Positions 22,310 through 33,598 are shown, counted from the first letter of the stretch. The stretch: DNA of 64,000 nucleotides from Atriophallophorus winterbourni (GCA_013407085.1 JACCGJ010015051.1:1-64000); one strand, 5' to 3'. Made by a program: numbers and translations. Notes: a model not told the origin generated them from the sequence alone.

Positions 22310-22421
22310 AATGTATGTATGTGTGAAAGCACAAGCCTGATCCAGGCAAAGTGCCGCACAGTCAGAGACTGCACATGGGCTAAGATACTGTCAGGTTGCC
22401 CAGGCCTAGACAGATACATAC
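22310..22421 (-). repeat. SINE-like family, 5'-truncated copy next to a LINE
   Basis: 'atgtatgtatgtgtgaaagc', 'acaagcctgatccaggcaaa', to 'ggcctagacagatacata'. It adjoins, and probably replaced, the C-terminus of the CR1 copy that starts at 22425. Confidence 0.75.
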
Positions 22422-22424
22422 GGG

Positions 22425-25400
22425 AACTTGTGACGAAAAAGGATAAGGTATGTCCCTGGGTCACTTTCTCGTCACACACTTCAAACAAGTCTCTTAGTGG
22501 ATGTCCTTTGGTGGACACAATTCTATGGGTCAGAATAATATCGCATCGTATGCTGCTTTGTGTAAAGTCGCATAGACCCAGACGGCGCATTCTTTCGGTG
22601 TACGGAACATTGCGAAGACCCATTACTAACTTGGTTGCTGTGATAGATTTTATCAAAGAGAACAATATCTTTTCGCAACCAAGGAGACCACACCTCTACC
22701 GCATACTTCATCGTAGGGAGAAGGTAGACGTTCATTATCATTGGTAACGTTACTTGAGAGAATCTTTCAAATAGTCATCGGAAGATACTTAACAATCTGC
22801 TGGCCTGGTGTTATATGTTCTGGCAGTGAAGCGTGTTCTTCCACTAATCCATATTGCAAGATCTTTGTCCGACGAGCTCTATGTCAAGTTATTTTTTCAG
22901 TTCCAAATCTATATGCCCAAGAAAAATTCTTACCAAGTTGCAGCATTTCGTAATTCCATATTTTGAATGTCATTCATAGTCTCCCAATCTGTCATCTGCG
23001 GAATTGATTCGCGTCCAAATTTTCATATCATCTGCGAACAGGACCATTTTGGACGATATGAGGAGGGCGTAAATCGTTTGTGTATAATTTAAAATGGAGC
23101 GGGCTTAGCACATATCCTTGTGGGACTCTGCTAGTGGTTTTGAACTTTCTTGGGATGATTATCCGTTTACTATAACTCGTGCGTGGCGATCTGATAGGTA
23201 GTATCACAACCATGAGAGGAGTGGTTCACATATTCTTAAACGCATCAGTTTTTGGAGAGCCAAATGGTGATTGACTCTGTCAAAAGCCTTAGAAATGTCT
23301 AGGTAACAGACGTGGATGCAAGAACTTCTATCCAACTCCATCGTCCAGTCGTCTAACGCTATGAGAAGATTTGTGAGACAAGATCGGTGAGATCGAAATC
23401 CGTGCTGCGCTGGCGAAAACAAATTACGCAATTCAAAGAGTGCAACCATTCTTTCCGAGACTATACGTTCCATGACCTTAACAATAACAGGTAATAGTGT
23501 GACGTCAGATCAACGTCAAATCGGCAGCCGCCTTTGAAGATAGGTGTATTCACGCCAAACTTCCAATCTTTCGGTACAACTCCCTGAAACAACGAATAGT
23601 TAAACAGGCTGGAGAGCGGTTCACAAAGCTGACGGTGACAGAACCTGAGCGCATCCGGTGTGATGCCATCCGCTCCTGGGGATTTTCTTACATTTAGTTT
23701 GAGCAAATGACTTGCGACTATCACTGGATTTATCGGCATATCGCACAATGTTTCGATTCCTGTTTCGATTGAATACTCAGAACGTTCCAATAAAAACATT
23801 TGACACGAACACTTTAGAGTCGTAAATTGCCATAGCATTTGCGGTTTCCAACGCTGTTTCAGTGAGTTTTTCACCACCTGGTTTGACTTTCGCTTTCGCG
23901 CTTATGATATTGGGTTGCGTTCCATTTTTGACAGCAGCATCATTGGGTGCGAATACTTGTGTGTTCGAATAAGTGAAGTCACTTTGTTACGTAACATACG
24001 TGAATGTTGCCAAATAAGATTCAAGATTTATGGTAAAAAAGCAAATAGCTGTGCAATACCATAGGATATATGTATGAAAGTTAAACTAATCGTTACTTTA
24101 ATGTTTGCGTACATGTGCTTCAAATGAGTAGCAAAAGTAATTCCAATTGTGACACGGAGATTGGAAATTTCGACCGGAAATATGTTTCGAAAATTTGTTT
24201 TTCCAGGTATGTGTGTAAGAAGGAATCACTAAGGGATTTCCGTAGACTGAGGCCAACGCAGTATTATTCAATATAAATGATCGTAACGTTTGCTTGAATA
24301 TAATTTCGCTTGATGAGGAAACAATTTCTGGCGGTAAGCTGTTCCATAAAAAGCATACGCGGACTCCGTAAAAGTTACCGCGACACTTTAATCGGCAATG
24401 TGGAATTTGAAGAGTTAGGTTGTTTCTGCGGGTTGAAGCCAATTGTAAAAAGGTGTCTGAGTGGGTGGGACCTCGTATGGATTATTCGGTATGTCAGGAT
24501 TAGGTCAGCTCGGATGAGTCTGCGCTTGAGGGTGCACAATCCAAGTTTAGTCAGTCGCTGCCTCATGATAAATCCTTTCGAGTAGCGAGATATCTTTTTC
24601 CATCCATGGTGTTCGAGCTTGTACGGTATAGTCCACAATTAGATGTCTGTATGTATTGAGTATTTTTGACAACGAGTGCGGTGGGAAACGTCCGAAAATT
24701 CGTCTGAGTAAGCCGAATACGCTGCATCCACACTTGTAGACGGCCTCGCACTGCAGGCTGTTTTCACATTTCCGCACATCCAGGTACCGAGATCTTTCTG
24801 TAATATACTCCACTCAAGCGTGTGACTTCCAATTATGTATGAGTAAGGAAAGGGTTTCCCAACTTGCAATGTTTGGCACTTGCGCAAGTTGTAGAGCAGC
24901 CTGTTTTGACCACTGACGCAGTTTATTTAAGTTTGCTTGTGAAACTAGGCACTCCTCAACAGAGTTGAATTTCATCCAAATTCTTACTCCTGGATTAACA
25001 ACAGTCGCGTTGTCTACGATCGTAAAGTGTCTTACGATGTCGTTCCATCTGGTCTATCACCATCCAATGGTGATATTAATTGTATTCGCGAATTAAGAAC
25101 GTCTTCTTGTTTCGAATATTTCGAAAATGTTCCCAGGATAGGTCTGTTCGAGTGATCATGTGTGCAGCACATGCCAAATTTCGCATGGCTAACCACTTTC
25201 GAGTGCGGCTGCGGAGTTTGAAACAAAATGTTCTAGATTTTCTTTTCAGAATATAGGCTGAGTTTTTGTCTATTTTCATACTGATGTATCTTAAAATGCT
25301 GGAAAAGCGAGTTTCTACATTCGCAAGATCGAGATGCCTCACTTCCAACATCTTTAGTGCTTCGCGAAGGCCAACGTAATCAACGCTTCTGATGAGTTTG

Positions 25401-26600
25401 ACGTCATTAGATGCCCTCCTGGCGGTGCACACGAATTCTAAGAACAACACGAGGTGGTCACTTAGCCCCGGAGGACTATGATACTGCACTGACTCGACTG
25501 CTGGATGTGAGAATCAAACATAGGTTTGGAGATTCATCTGAGCCTCTCTGTCTAATGGAGAAATTTACGTGGTTGTAAACAGGAATGAGATTAATAATCT
25601 CGCAGAATTCGTATTCAATTGATTGCTGCGTGTGAAATCTTTTGGTGTGAAGCTGCGGAAGGTTGAAATCACCCATTATGAGGAGTTGTGTTCCGCTCAG
25701 ATTTCCGGTGTTACGCATTATTTTTAGCAACATTTTGTTGTGGGCGTCAGATGAGGTCGGTGAGCAGTTCTATCCCGATTCCAGGCGCAAGTTACACCAC
25801 ATGGTATCCTCCAGATCAAGTCATGTATCAAAAACTACTGTGCAGTGAAGACGCTCGCGGTAATGCACAGCAACTACACAACCTGTTATTGAGCGGTCTC
25901 GCCGAAGCAGAATCATGTTGGGAATTGCCAGTTCGCAATCGTTCACTTGATCATGGAACCATGTCTCGGTTACAGCGATAATGTCAGTAGAAAACTTATT
26001 GCTGGAGGCGATTATGATAATAAGCGGCAACACCACCTCTCACGATCGTTTCTTATCAAATTCATATTGGGAATGGATATTTCCGTTTAAATCAAATGGG
26101 AAGAATACAATGTTTCTGTAATGGCGATAATGTCAGGTGAGTGGTGCAAGCATATCTCGGTTAACTCTGCTAATTTGTTCGAAAGACTTTGCGCATTTGT
26201 ATATAAACATCTTATAAAGTTTGGAGTGTTCAAGTCATGAAATTTTATCAATGGTCCGACTCGGTTGGAGTCGGAATGCTCAAGTTTTTTGGAACTGTCG
26301 CATGGGATTCCGTTTGAACCGCATCACTAGGCGTTATTGGGCCGGTACTATCCGTTTGCTTGCTTCCGGCTATTATCATGGGCAAGCTCAACTTGACGTT
26401 TTGGGGTAGGTTTCTTCTATTAGCTTTCCATTTACTTTTAATTCTATCGGTCATTTCGATTATCAAGAAGCTTAGCTTTAAAGGGCTAAGACCTTGACCT
26501 TTATAGTTTGCAGGCCGCGGTATCCTAAAAGCATTCACAAGTAAATGATTTGCACTGTGTGTAATCGAGCTCAGACTTTCATTGAGAAGGTACGTCATCT
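22425..26600 (-). mobile_element. CR1-like LINE, long copy with a nested CR1 fragment
   Basis: From right to left on the minus strand: ORF1 end (26248-26598, with RPANYKGQGL and NVKLSLPMIIAGSKQTDS); endonuclease (26036-25476, with DIIAVTETWF and LLIMGDFNLPQ); linker (25489-25076, GLSDHLVLFLEF); then, after an insertion, reverse transcriptase (23877-23028, with RKSPGADGITPDALRFC, AQHGFRSHRSC, VCYLDISKAFDRVNH and SRVPQGYVLSPLHF) and the thumb/C-terminus (22741-22430, with RMRRLGLCDF and HPLRDLFE). Stops and shifts are frequent, and the FADD/YADD box is not readable. The copy is dead but nearly complete in order. Confidence 0.8.
24060..24900 (-). mobile_element. 3' fragment of a second CR1-like LINE, nested in the first
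   Basis: The frames encode only post-catalytic blocks: RYLDVRKCENS, NTYRHLIVDYT, RLTKLGLCTLKRRLIRADLI, SHPLRHLFTIGF and FYGVRVCFLWNSLPPEIV. These should come after the reverse transcriptase, but here they sit between the endonuclease linker (25076) and the RT start (23877) of the surrounding copy. That is the signature of a 5'-truncated LINE inserted into another. Confidence 0.75.
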
Positions 26601-26852
26601 TCCGGAACGCCTAGAATTACAATACTTCCTGCATTATTTTATTCTCGAGATTTCTTCAACGACTTTCGCCGAGGTAGGTCTGCATGGATACGACATGTAG
26701 ACTCCATGTCTAGGGTGGTCTAAGAAATTGGACATGTGCGACCGGTATTGTGGCAAAAAGGTTTTGGGCAAAAGTAAAATGGATACAAGTTGCAGCAAAA
26801 CTCTCGCTCCTGAATATGACTGCACAGAGGTAAGATTTTGCATAAGTGTTAC

Positions 26853-27005
26853 ACTGTGCAATTAAAACAGCGCTAAATTTGTTACCACCAGTAATGCATT
26901 GTACGGCAGAACTCGATGCAGTGTCTGTAATTCTCAATTTATTACCTGAAAGCTTATTAGCCTATGCGCAGTCTATGAGCCCACATCACTTTGCTTGCCT
27001 TATCC
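26853..27005 (+). repeat. SINE-like family, highly diverged copy
   Basis: 'cactgtgcaattaaaacagc', 'gctaaatttgttaccaccag', 'tatgcgcagtctatgagccc', 'cactttgcttgcctt'. It lies between the two head-to-head CR1 copies. Confidence 0.5.
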
Positions 27006-27019
27006 TTCACACAGACACA

Positions 27020-28745
27020 CAGTAAACGTATGTCGAGGAATGCGTGTTTTATTATACACTAATGTTTCGCAATTCCTCTGCAACTAATATCTAAATTCTG
27101 ATTAAGCTTGTGGAGGAAGTAAAGTCGTGTAAGCTAGCGTGAGCCTGTGTCCCAATTGTACTGCCTAAGATCAGATATCACAAGACTCCTTTAAAAACGG
27201 TTGAACAGCGAATGCACTCGTTATTATGCTACCGCGGTCATACAAGTTTCAATTCAAAGTCAGATTAGTCAAGCAACTGTTGCCATGTTGCTCAACTGTT
27301 CAACTTGTCGTGCGGTCGCATTATCCTGAGCTCCTGATTATCAGTATATACTTTTCTGACACATGATTTTGCGCTTTTCCGTGAACACCGATTTTTTGGT
27401 CGCGCTCACTATCGATCGCTCGACAGAGCCAATGCTTGTGAACACACCACTGAACAGTGCTGCTCACAACCCTGACCGGATGACCCGAAAAACCACTACT
27501 AAAATGACTGACTCAAATTATAAAACAAATTCGCGAGTGTAAACCTTAGTGTTATATGTACAAACGTGACCGAGTCGCAGGAAACGCTGTTCGAAGCTAA
27601 GCAAAAACATGACTTAGCTGAGTGGTATAAACTCTGTAGTCAGATGAGACTGGCCGCAGTTACTCCTTCATCAGTAGTTCGATTAAACTGCCACCTGAAT
27701 TCTCCTCACAAGGATGATCTTCGCCTTTTAAAAATAACGCTGCAATCTGTGGAGGACGTGGAAAACGTGCTCTTAAATGACTACCTTCTTAGATGTGATC
27801 CAGAGACTACATGTCGTATTCATGCAGACTTACCATGGTGGGAGCGAAAGTCGTCGCAGAAATCTCAAGAAGAAAGTAATCCAAGAAGTGTTATAATTTT
27901 AGGCCTTCCGGAAGATGCCGCTGACGTACCTTCTCAATAAAAGTCTGAGCACGATCACAAATAGTGGAAATATCTAGCCGAAACAATTGGTATTAAAAAT
28001 GCCATACTTGTGAATGTTTGAGGATAACACGGTCTGCCAACTATAAAGGGCAAGGCACAACCGAAATGACCGATACTATCAAACGTGAATGGAAAGCTAA
28101 TAGAAAATACCTACCCCCAAATGTCAAGTTGAGCTTGCCCAGGGTAATAGCCGGAAGCAAGCAAACGGATAGTTCCGACCCACAAACACCTAGTGATGAG
28201 GTTCGTCCTAAATGTCACGCGATAGCTCAAAAAAAAAACTTGAGCATTCTGACTCTAACCGAGTCGGCCCATTGATAACTTTTTATGATTTGAACACCAC
28301 AAACTTTATAAGATGTTTATATACAAATGCGCAAAGCCTTCCGAACAAATTAGCTGAGTTAACCGAGATGTGTTCGCGCTACTCACTTGATATTATCGCC
28401 ATTACAGAAACATGGTATTCTTCCCAATTGATTGAAAAGGATATATCAATTCCAAATATGAATTTGATAAGGAACGATCAAGAGAGAAGTGGTGGTGGTG
28501 TTGCGCTTCATCATAATCGACTACAGTGCCATCCAATAGACAACACAGAATTCACGCTCGATGATACAATTCGGTGTTTTTTAACGCTGATGTCTGGTGA
28601 AGTTTGCATTATTGGTGTGGTCTACCGGTCCCCTTCATCTGCGGAATCGTACAACGAAAGGTTGATCCAAGTGCTTCAGCGCTTCACTCGCACACAGCAA
28701 GCAACGACACTTATTATGGGTGATTTTAATCTGTCCATGGCATAG
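27020..28745 (+). mobile_element. CR1-like LINE, 5' portion (leader, ORF1 and endonuclease)
   Basis: ORF1-like frames: 27566-27940 (QETLFEAKQKHDLAEWYKLC; SVIILGLPEDA) and 28018-28275 (NYKGQGTTEMTD; NVKLSLPRVIAGSKQTDS). The endonuclease frame 28212-28745 holds YTNAQSLPNKLAELTEMC, LDIIAITETWYSS, GVVYRSP and TTLIMGDFNLSMA, covering the N-terminal two thirds of the apurinic-type nuclease. It is then lost, with no RT following. ORF1 peptides are close to those of 26248-26598, so this is the same subfamily in opposite orientation. It is truncated at the 3' side, unusual for LINEs, so a rearrangement is likely. Confidence 0.8.
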
Positions 28746-29520
28746 GCAGTTAAAAACCCTTACTAGTAACCTTTCCAAATTAGGCGCAGTGCGTCTTCCA
28801 GGCTGTACACTCGAGTTGTACGATCTGTCAATGTCGCGTCCGAATTGAGGGCATTTTTGCCCATTCTAGAGAGCTCGTGGTGTCCACATTCGTGAACAAG
28901 GCGCTTACATCGAAGCTAACCATCATCTCATCTTCGTCGAGCGTTATTGTACTCAAACAATCAATTAAATTATACAATCACTTTAATATTTATTTAACTA
29001 CTCACCTTGGCATCGTTTGTGGAACAAGTATTCACCAACAATCGACAGAGTGTTGTGCCGAAAGAACGGTGTGTGCTTGTCACTGAAATCGAAACAGATA
29101 TTTATGATTGACCACCAATTTAAGAAGGAAAGCTGTAGATTAGTTGACTGAGAGTCGAATTGGCCAATTCTGGAGAGTAAATCCCAGGAAATACAATTGC
29201 ACCAACGGTTTCTACTGCGATAACCTGGTTTGGGGAAGAGGTTTCTCTAGGTCAATATAACTGAAGAATGTTCCTCGCCATATAATGACGTGCAGTCGAG
29301 GGCGAGGTAACGTTAAGGAGAAGTAGCATGGTCAAAATCACACCAGCATTCATCAAAACTGACAATCAAACACAGTCATTGTAAGCTCTACTTTCGGTTG
29401 CGAAGGTGCATGGCGAATATGTCCGGCAATACACAAATGTTTTTCAGACACTACATGGTAGACTAGTGATGCGAAAAAAATGATTCTCGAATCGTTTCCG
29501 AAATCATTTCGACCGGTGTC
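28746..29520. other. No supported gene; probable intron or intergenic
   Basis: Nothing recognised on either strand. If the minus-strand gene at 29525-32493 continues, this is its next intron. Confidence 0.35.
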
Positions 29521-29524
29521 TTAC

Positions 29525-29719
29525 CTTCAGTAATGTGCTGGTAGTGAGGGTGAATTTCAACCGGCATCAGTTGAATTGCACTGGGCTCACCAAATAGAGT
29601 AACGGTACCGTTTGTAACACTGACCGGAAACCGAGCGAATCGTAGGGCACGCGTTGAAATCATTTGTTGCGTTTTGCGGTGGGGCGAACTGGTATTTGGT
29701 TTCAATGTGACCTTCAGGG
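29525..29719 (-). CDS. Exon of an unidentified gene (third visible exon)
   Basis: The minus strand has the acceptor TTTCAACATCAG, then 195 nt open in one frame, then the donor AAG|GTAAGA. It starts with 2 nt and ends with 1 nt of a split codon, so its phase matches the exon at 30656-30838. The peptide includes LKVTLKPNTSS, ALRFARFPVSVTNG and TVTLFGEPSAIQLMPVEI. The composition is normal for a globular, partly beta-rich protein. I do not recognise the family. The open frame, good splice sites and matching phase are the only evidence. Confidence 0.5.
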
Positions 29720-30104
29720 CTGATGTTGAAAGAAATCTAGAGTAAAGACTTGCTATAACAAAAATTGACGGCTGTTAAACGTCAAAGTCTATTTGCTTCT
29801 TTACGACTAAACTATTCTCCCTTTTACTATATTATATAAACTTTTGTGAAAGAGGTTCAAATGTGGCACAGAACTTTAAGTTCCGATAGCAGTTAATAAA
29901 AGCGTTTCTTTATCTCATGGTCTACCAGGATTGTTCGCCATGTATGCGCCTTGAGGCTGGTCACATGGTGTGTGTAATTGAGATTGGGCGCACGGCGCAA
30001 TTTGGGTTGCCAGAAGAATCATTGATCAAGCAGAAGCACTTCCGATTATTTGAATGGTAGGTTTGTAAATCATGTTCCCGAAAACTGTCGTGTGGTGCTC
30101 ACAC

Positions 30105-30160
30105 GCTCCGCACTCACACTTTATAACCGGTTTCGGCTATTTGCCGTCAGCGGATGGAGA
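30105..30160 (-). ncRNA. Degenerate hammerhead ribozyme motif
   Basis: The minus strand reads CTGACGG, GC...GC hairpin with AAATA, GAAA, ACCGGT. The core purine after CTGACG is altered and the flanks (CATCCG and ATAAAG) no longer pair as helix I. Its upstream sequence aligns with that of the intact motif at 30393-30434 across the palindrome, so it is the partner copy of a head-to-head pair. Confidence 0.6.
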
Positions 30161-30201
30161 TAGTGAGAATTAAGTTCAAATAACCTTGAATCGGTAGAAA
30201 C

Positions 30202-30350
30202 GTGGTAAACAATACGTTGCGCTTGTATGCCACTGTTGGGTAGGGTTGGAACGGCCAACCTGTTCGATCACATGAACCCCCACTCATGTAGACAGGTTGG
30301 TCGTACCAACCTTATCCAACAGTGGCATACAAGCGCTCCTTGTTTACCAT
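30202..30350. repeat. Palindrome joining two hammerhead elements head to head
   Basis: Core arms 30219-30262 and 30293-30336 are inverted repeats of 44 nt with four mismatches and a 30-nt spacer. Matching continues outward with 'gtggtaaacaa' and 'ttgtttacc'. Each arm also contains its own hairpin, GGTTGG...CCAACC. Arm-like sequence recurs at 59170-59207 and 62859-62888. Confidence 0.85.
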
Positions 30351-30392
30351 TCCTCCACTGTTTCAAGCGCATGCGGATCCTGATCTTACTGT

Positions 30393-30434
30393 CCCTACCT
30401 GATGAGTGCAAACAGCACGAAACCGGTCGTGGGG
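30393..30434 (+). ncRNA. Hammerhead ribozyme, type I, all core residues intact
   Basis: Helix I CCCTAC (30393-30398) pairs with GTGGGG (30429-30434) through one T-G wobble. The core is CTGATGA (30399-30405). Helix II is GTGC/GCAC with loop AAACA (30406-30418). GAAA spans 30419-30422. Helix III is the loopless palindrome ACCGGT (30422-30427). C30428 is the cleavage position, in a GTC triplet. Every invariant core position of the family is present. A helix III this short cannot close on its own, so activity would probably need two copies pairing through ACCGGT, as known for short-stem metazoan hammerheads. It lies in an intron of the minus-strand gene, on the opposite strand to that gene. Confidence 0.85.
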
Positions 30435-30655
30435 TGTTTTGTGACGGAAAAGCATGCAAATGAATATTTGGATACCGTTCAGTTTTTTGTGAATAATAAT
30501 ATTAGAATAAACTTTTTAGTGGTTGCTGGTGAGTAGTGTTGCATAGAGAAATTCATCTCGCATTGGTGACTTTACCGGGTGACTACAAACAACACGAAAG
30601 TGATAGAAAAGTGTAGTTAATGAGGAACTGGGTTTAGCAGAAACACGTTACTTGC

Positions 30656-30838
30656 CTTTTTGTCCAAATTCGTTCGCTACAATATCTTCTCTGATCGATA
30701 ATGCCGATGTTACGTGAGCCGAGAGTTCGACAGGTTTCTCATTCGCGATCTCGCTTCGGAAAATATGGAATGTGGGCGCATCACTTTGAAGATTTTCGGC
30801 TAAAATTAAAGTTAACGACCCGTAGAAAACTTGACTCG
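30656..30838 (-). CDS. Exon of an unidentified gene (second visible exon; GC donor)
   Basis: The minus strand has the acceptor AATTTGTCAG, 183 nt open, then AAAAG|GCAAGT, a consensus non-canonical GC donor. It begins with 2 nt and ends with 1 nt of a split codon. Joining to 29719 gives ...EFGQK-A-LKVTLKP without a stop. The peptide includes SQVFYGSLTLILAENLQ, FHIFRSEIANEKPVELSA and SIREDIVANEFGQK. I do not recognise the family. Confidence 0.5.
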
Positions 30839-32333
30839 CTGACAAATTACTCAAAGTTATCGAAAAAATGATCATATAATATTGTGGAGGTGCGAATTAC
30901 GCTAGCGATGAGCGCTAATCACGAGCTTCCGAACGATATGCAGAACTCCGTCCTCCGGCACAACACAAGAACAGAAAGCACCGACGACGACAATCGTGAA
31001 CTCGTAATAGTTCGGGTTTCGGATTGATTGCATTAGAACGGTTCGAGCGTTCACATCTTTGGAAGTATGAGAAGATGAACAACGTCAGCCGCAATCGAAT
31101 GATATGTCAGTCAAACGAGCCCTGTGGCGAGGACTTGAGGTTTACGGGTTGACACGAAATCGACTGACAAATCAAATCGAAGTGACAACCGGGACAGACA
31201 TGTTGCGGAAGTGTACTGTGGTTGTTGATTTGCCTATATAAGATACGCGTGTGTTCTGTTATTTGTCTTGTGCGTACTAAACGCCTTTGACCTATCGGCT
31301 TTTCTCTTGTGTTATGGGGTTTGTGGGCGAATGAGAATAGAGTTGGACAAGTTGAGCTCAGGGATGAATCGAGATGCAATCGACGAGTGTGCGCAAAACG
31401 CGGTGGGTTACGTGGTTAATGTTAGACCGATGACTCGAAATGTGATATGTGGCGAGATGTGCGCCAGCTGCTGCCTCTGACCTAGCTAACACACCCGTTA
31501 CAATGTGTCAAGATCATTCTTGCTTTTGCCCACATGCTCTGCAGTTACACTCCAATGTTACTGAGTGCTATGCTGTTTAACGTAGGCTCCGCGCGGAAAC
31601 ATCTTAAATTAGGTGACAATAAAATATAATGAAAATGAGCAACAAGTAAATGAACAGTACTAGGAATTGCAGTGACCATCGGAAGCAGTTCTTTTACAGT
31701 GATACACCGAAACCTTTTTCCGAACATATTGGTATTAAGTTTCATCGTGATTGGCCAATTAAACCAACAGGACAACTGAACCGGTCTCGGTACCCAAGCC
31801 ATGGTAAAGATGTTACGAACCGAAAAAGCCTATCGGATGAATGACCGAAGCAGAAAAATGGTGCTACTGAGATTATGGATTCAAGTAATGATTACCTCCG
31901 TGTTTAAGCGTTGTTGTCGGGAAGTTTGAAAATAGAACATGAATTTATCAAAAACTTCAGTTAAATTGGTTATGATATTCCAATAGCAGGTGGGCTAGGC
32001 ACTAATTTTCTCTATTTTCGGAATCCGTGTCCGAATAAATGGTGATGGCAATATCGCTAAATTGTCATCACCACGTTAGAGTGTTGTTCTCAACAAAGTT
32101 ACACGTCCATCATATTAGATATATTCTACTGTAGTCTGCGCTGGCCTTAAAATATATTTAAAAAAACATTTTTTCCAAGAAACTCAAAATCTAAGTTATG
32201 TTTATTAGAGCAACGAAAATCTCATGTTGCTGTGATTCCGTCGGAAATCTATGCATACATTTTATAAGCAGCAATCTGCGGCTGCCAATCAAATGATGCT
32301 GACTAAAATCAAAAGGCAATTTATATTATGTAC
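30839..32333. other. Probable intron(s); possible missing exon
   Basis: The exon at 32334-32493 ends in phase 0 while 30656-30838 needs one base from upstream, so at least one further exon should lie here. ORFs at 31107-31379 and 31545-31802 (minus) are candidates, but I found no convincing pair of splice sites in the right phase. No repeats recognised. Confidence 0.35.
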
Positions 32334-32493
32334 CTGTTGTGCTGTAGCGGTGGCAAGAGCGCTTTTAAAGTGAGAATTCCCAGGCTCAAACGCTTGTACA
32401 TTTGAAAAAATATTTAAAACCGAATCTATGTTATACTTATGTGTGAAGTAGGTTCCGGTCGCTAACGGACTGTTTTTGGTCGACATGTATAGA
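32334..32493 (-). CDS. Exon of an unidentified gene (first visible exon)
   Basis: The minus strand has a pyrimidine-rich acceptor TATTTCCAACACAG, 160 nt open (1 nt plus 53 codons), then the donor CAACAG|GTACAT. The peptide includes LYMSTKNSPLATGTYFTHKY, NIDSVLNIFSNVQAFEPGNS and SALATATAQQ. It has the same strand and spacing as the two exons downstream, so I group them, but the link is inferred and this could be a separate gene. Confidence 0.45.
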
Positions 32494-32689
32494 CTGTGTT
32501 GGAAATAAGCATGAGCAAGGCTAAAGTTCATGATCAATGGAAGTCATCGCCTCCCATCATCACCGTTAAAAACTGTCAGCTTGAACCAGTACATCATTTC
32601 ACATAGCATGATTCGACCTTTCTGGATAACCTCTCGCTAGATACGGGGATCGATAAGCGGATTAGCAGAGCAGCTGCCATCTCGTCCCG

Positions 32690-33265
32690 CTTGAACTCTT
32701 GTGTCTGGGACAAGTACAGATTGACCGTGAAGATAATCATGCTAGTATACAGCACGGGCGTTCAAAATGTTTTACTGTACGACAGAGAAACCTGGACCAT
32801 TGACGCAAGACACGAACGAAAGCTGAATTCTTTTCATTTACGGAGAGTCCGTCGTACATTCAGCATACCGTTGATGGACAAATTAACAAATGCTGGAGTA
32901 CCTTCTACAGTTGATCTACAGAACATGGTCACCCTACTACGACAGCGCCGCCTACGCTTGCTGGGTCATGTGTAAGACTGGAAAATCGTCGTATTTCAAA
33001 AGATCTATGGTGAGTTGAAATCAGGAGGTCAACCATTAGGCAGACCGCACTTGAGGTACAAAGACGTTTGCAAGTTTTAAACAACTTGTTCTCGACCGCT
33101 CACTTTGGTGGCACTGTGTAAAACGTCATCTACAAGCTAGTGAAGTGTATATGATGCTCTCGGCGTTTGATCGTTGATCACGCCGTCAGCGTACAACTGG
33201 CACCGATCTTCCGTGTACCGCCTATCGCTGTGAGCGCTGCAGTAGATATTATTCCTCCCGAATCT
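32690..33265 (+). mobile_element. LINE 3' fragment with zinc-finger-like C-terminus
   Basis: Frames encode YRLTVKIIMLVYSTGVQNVL, LLYDRETWTIDAR, LRQRRLRLLGHV, then (frameshifted) YGELKSGGQPLGRPHLRYKD, and finally YRCERCSRYYSSRIWLFIHL, a C2-H2-like end. It is the same family as 10025-11160. Stops and a shift near 32975 make it dead. Confidence 0.7.
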
Positions 33266-33354
33266 GGCTATTTATCCATTTAAAAATCTGTGGAGCATGA
33301 AACCATCATGCGCTTGTGACATACATCCATGGTCGGCATCGAACCAAGGATGTA

Positions 33355-33598
33355 TGTATGATGTATGAAAGCACTAGCCTGGTCCAGGCAAAGTGCCACA
33401 CAGTCAGGGACTGTACGTGGGCTGAGATACTGTCAGGTTGCCCAGGCCTAGACAGATATGAGATCGAAGATAACAATGAAAATTGTAGTGAGACTCCAGC
33501 GTATTTCAGCATGCAGCTCACTACAAGTGGCCAATCAATTTAACACGGTGTTAGCCACACAGCACAAAAGTACCGCATGATTGCACATCCGTGCATCT
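33355..33598 (-). repeat. SINE-like family, full-length copy
   Basis: About 244 bp from 'tatgatgtatgaaagcacta' to 'ttgcacatccgtgca'. With 12826-13062 it defines both ends of the family. It directly follows the LINE fragment at 32690-33265. Confidence 0.8.
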
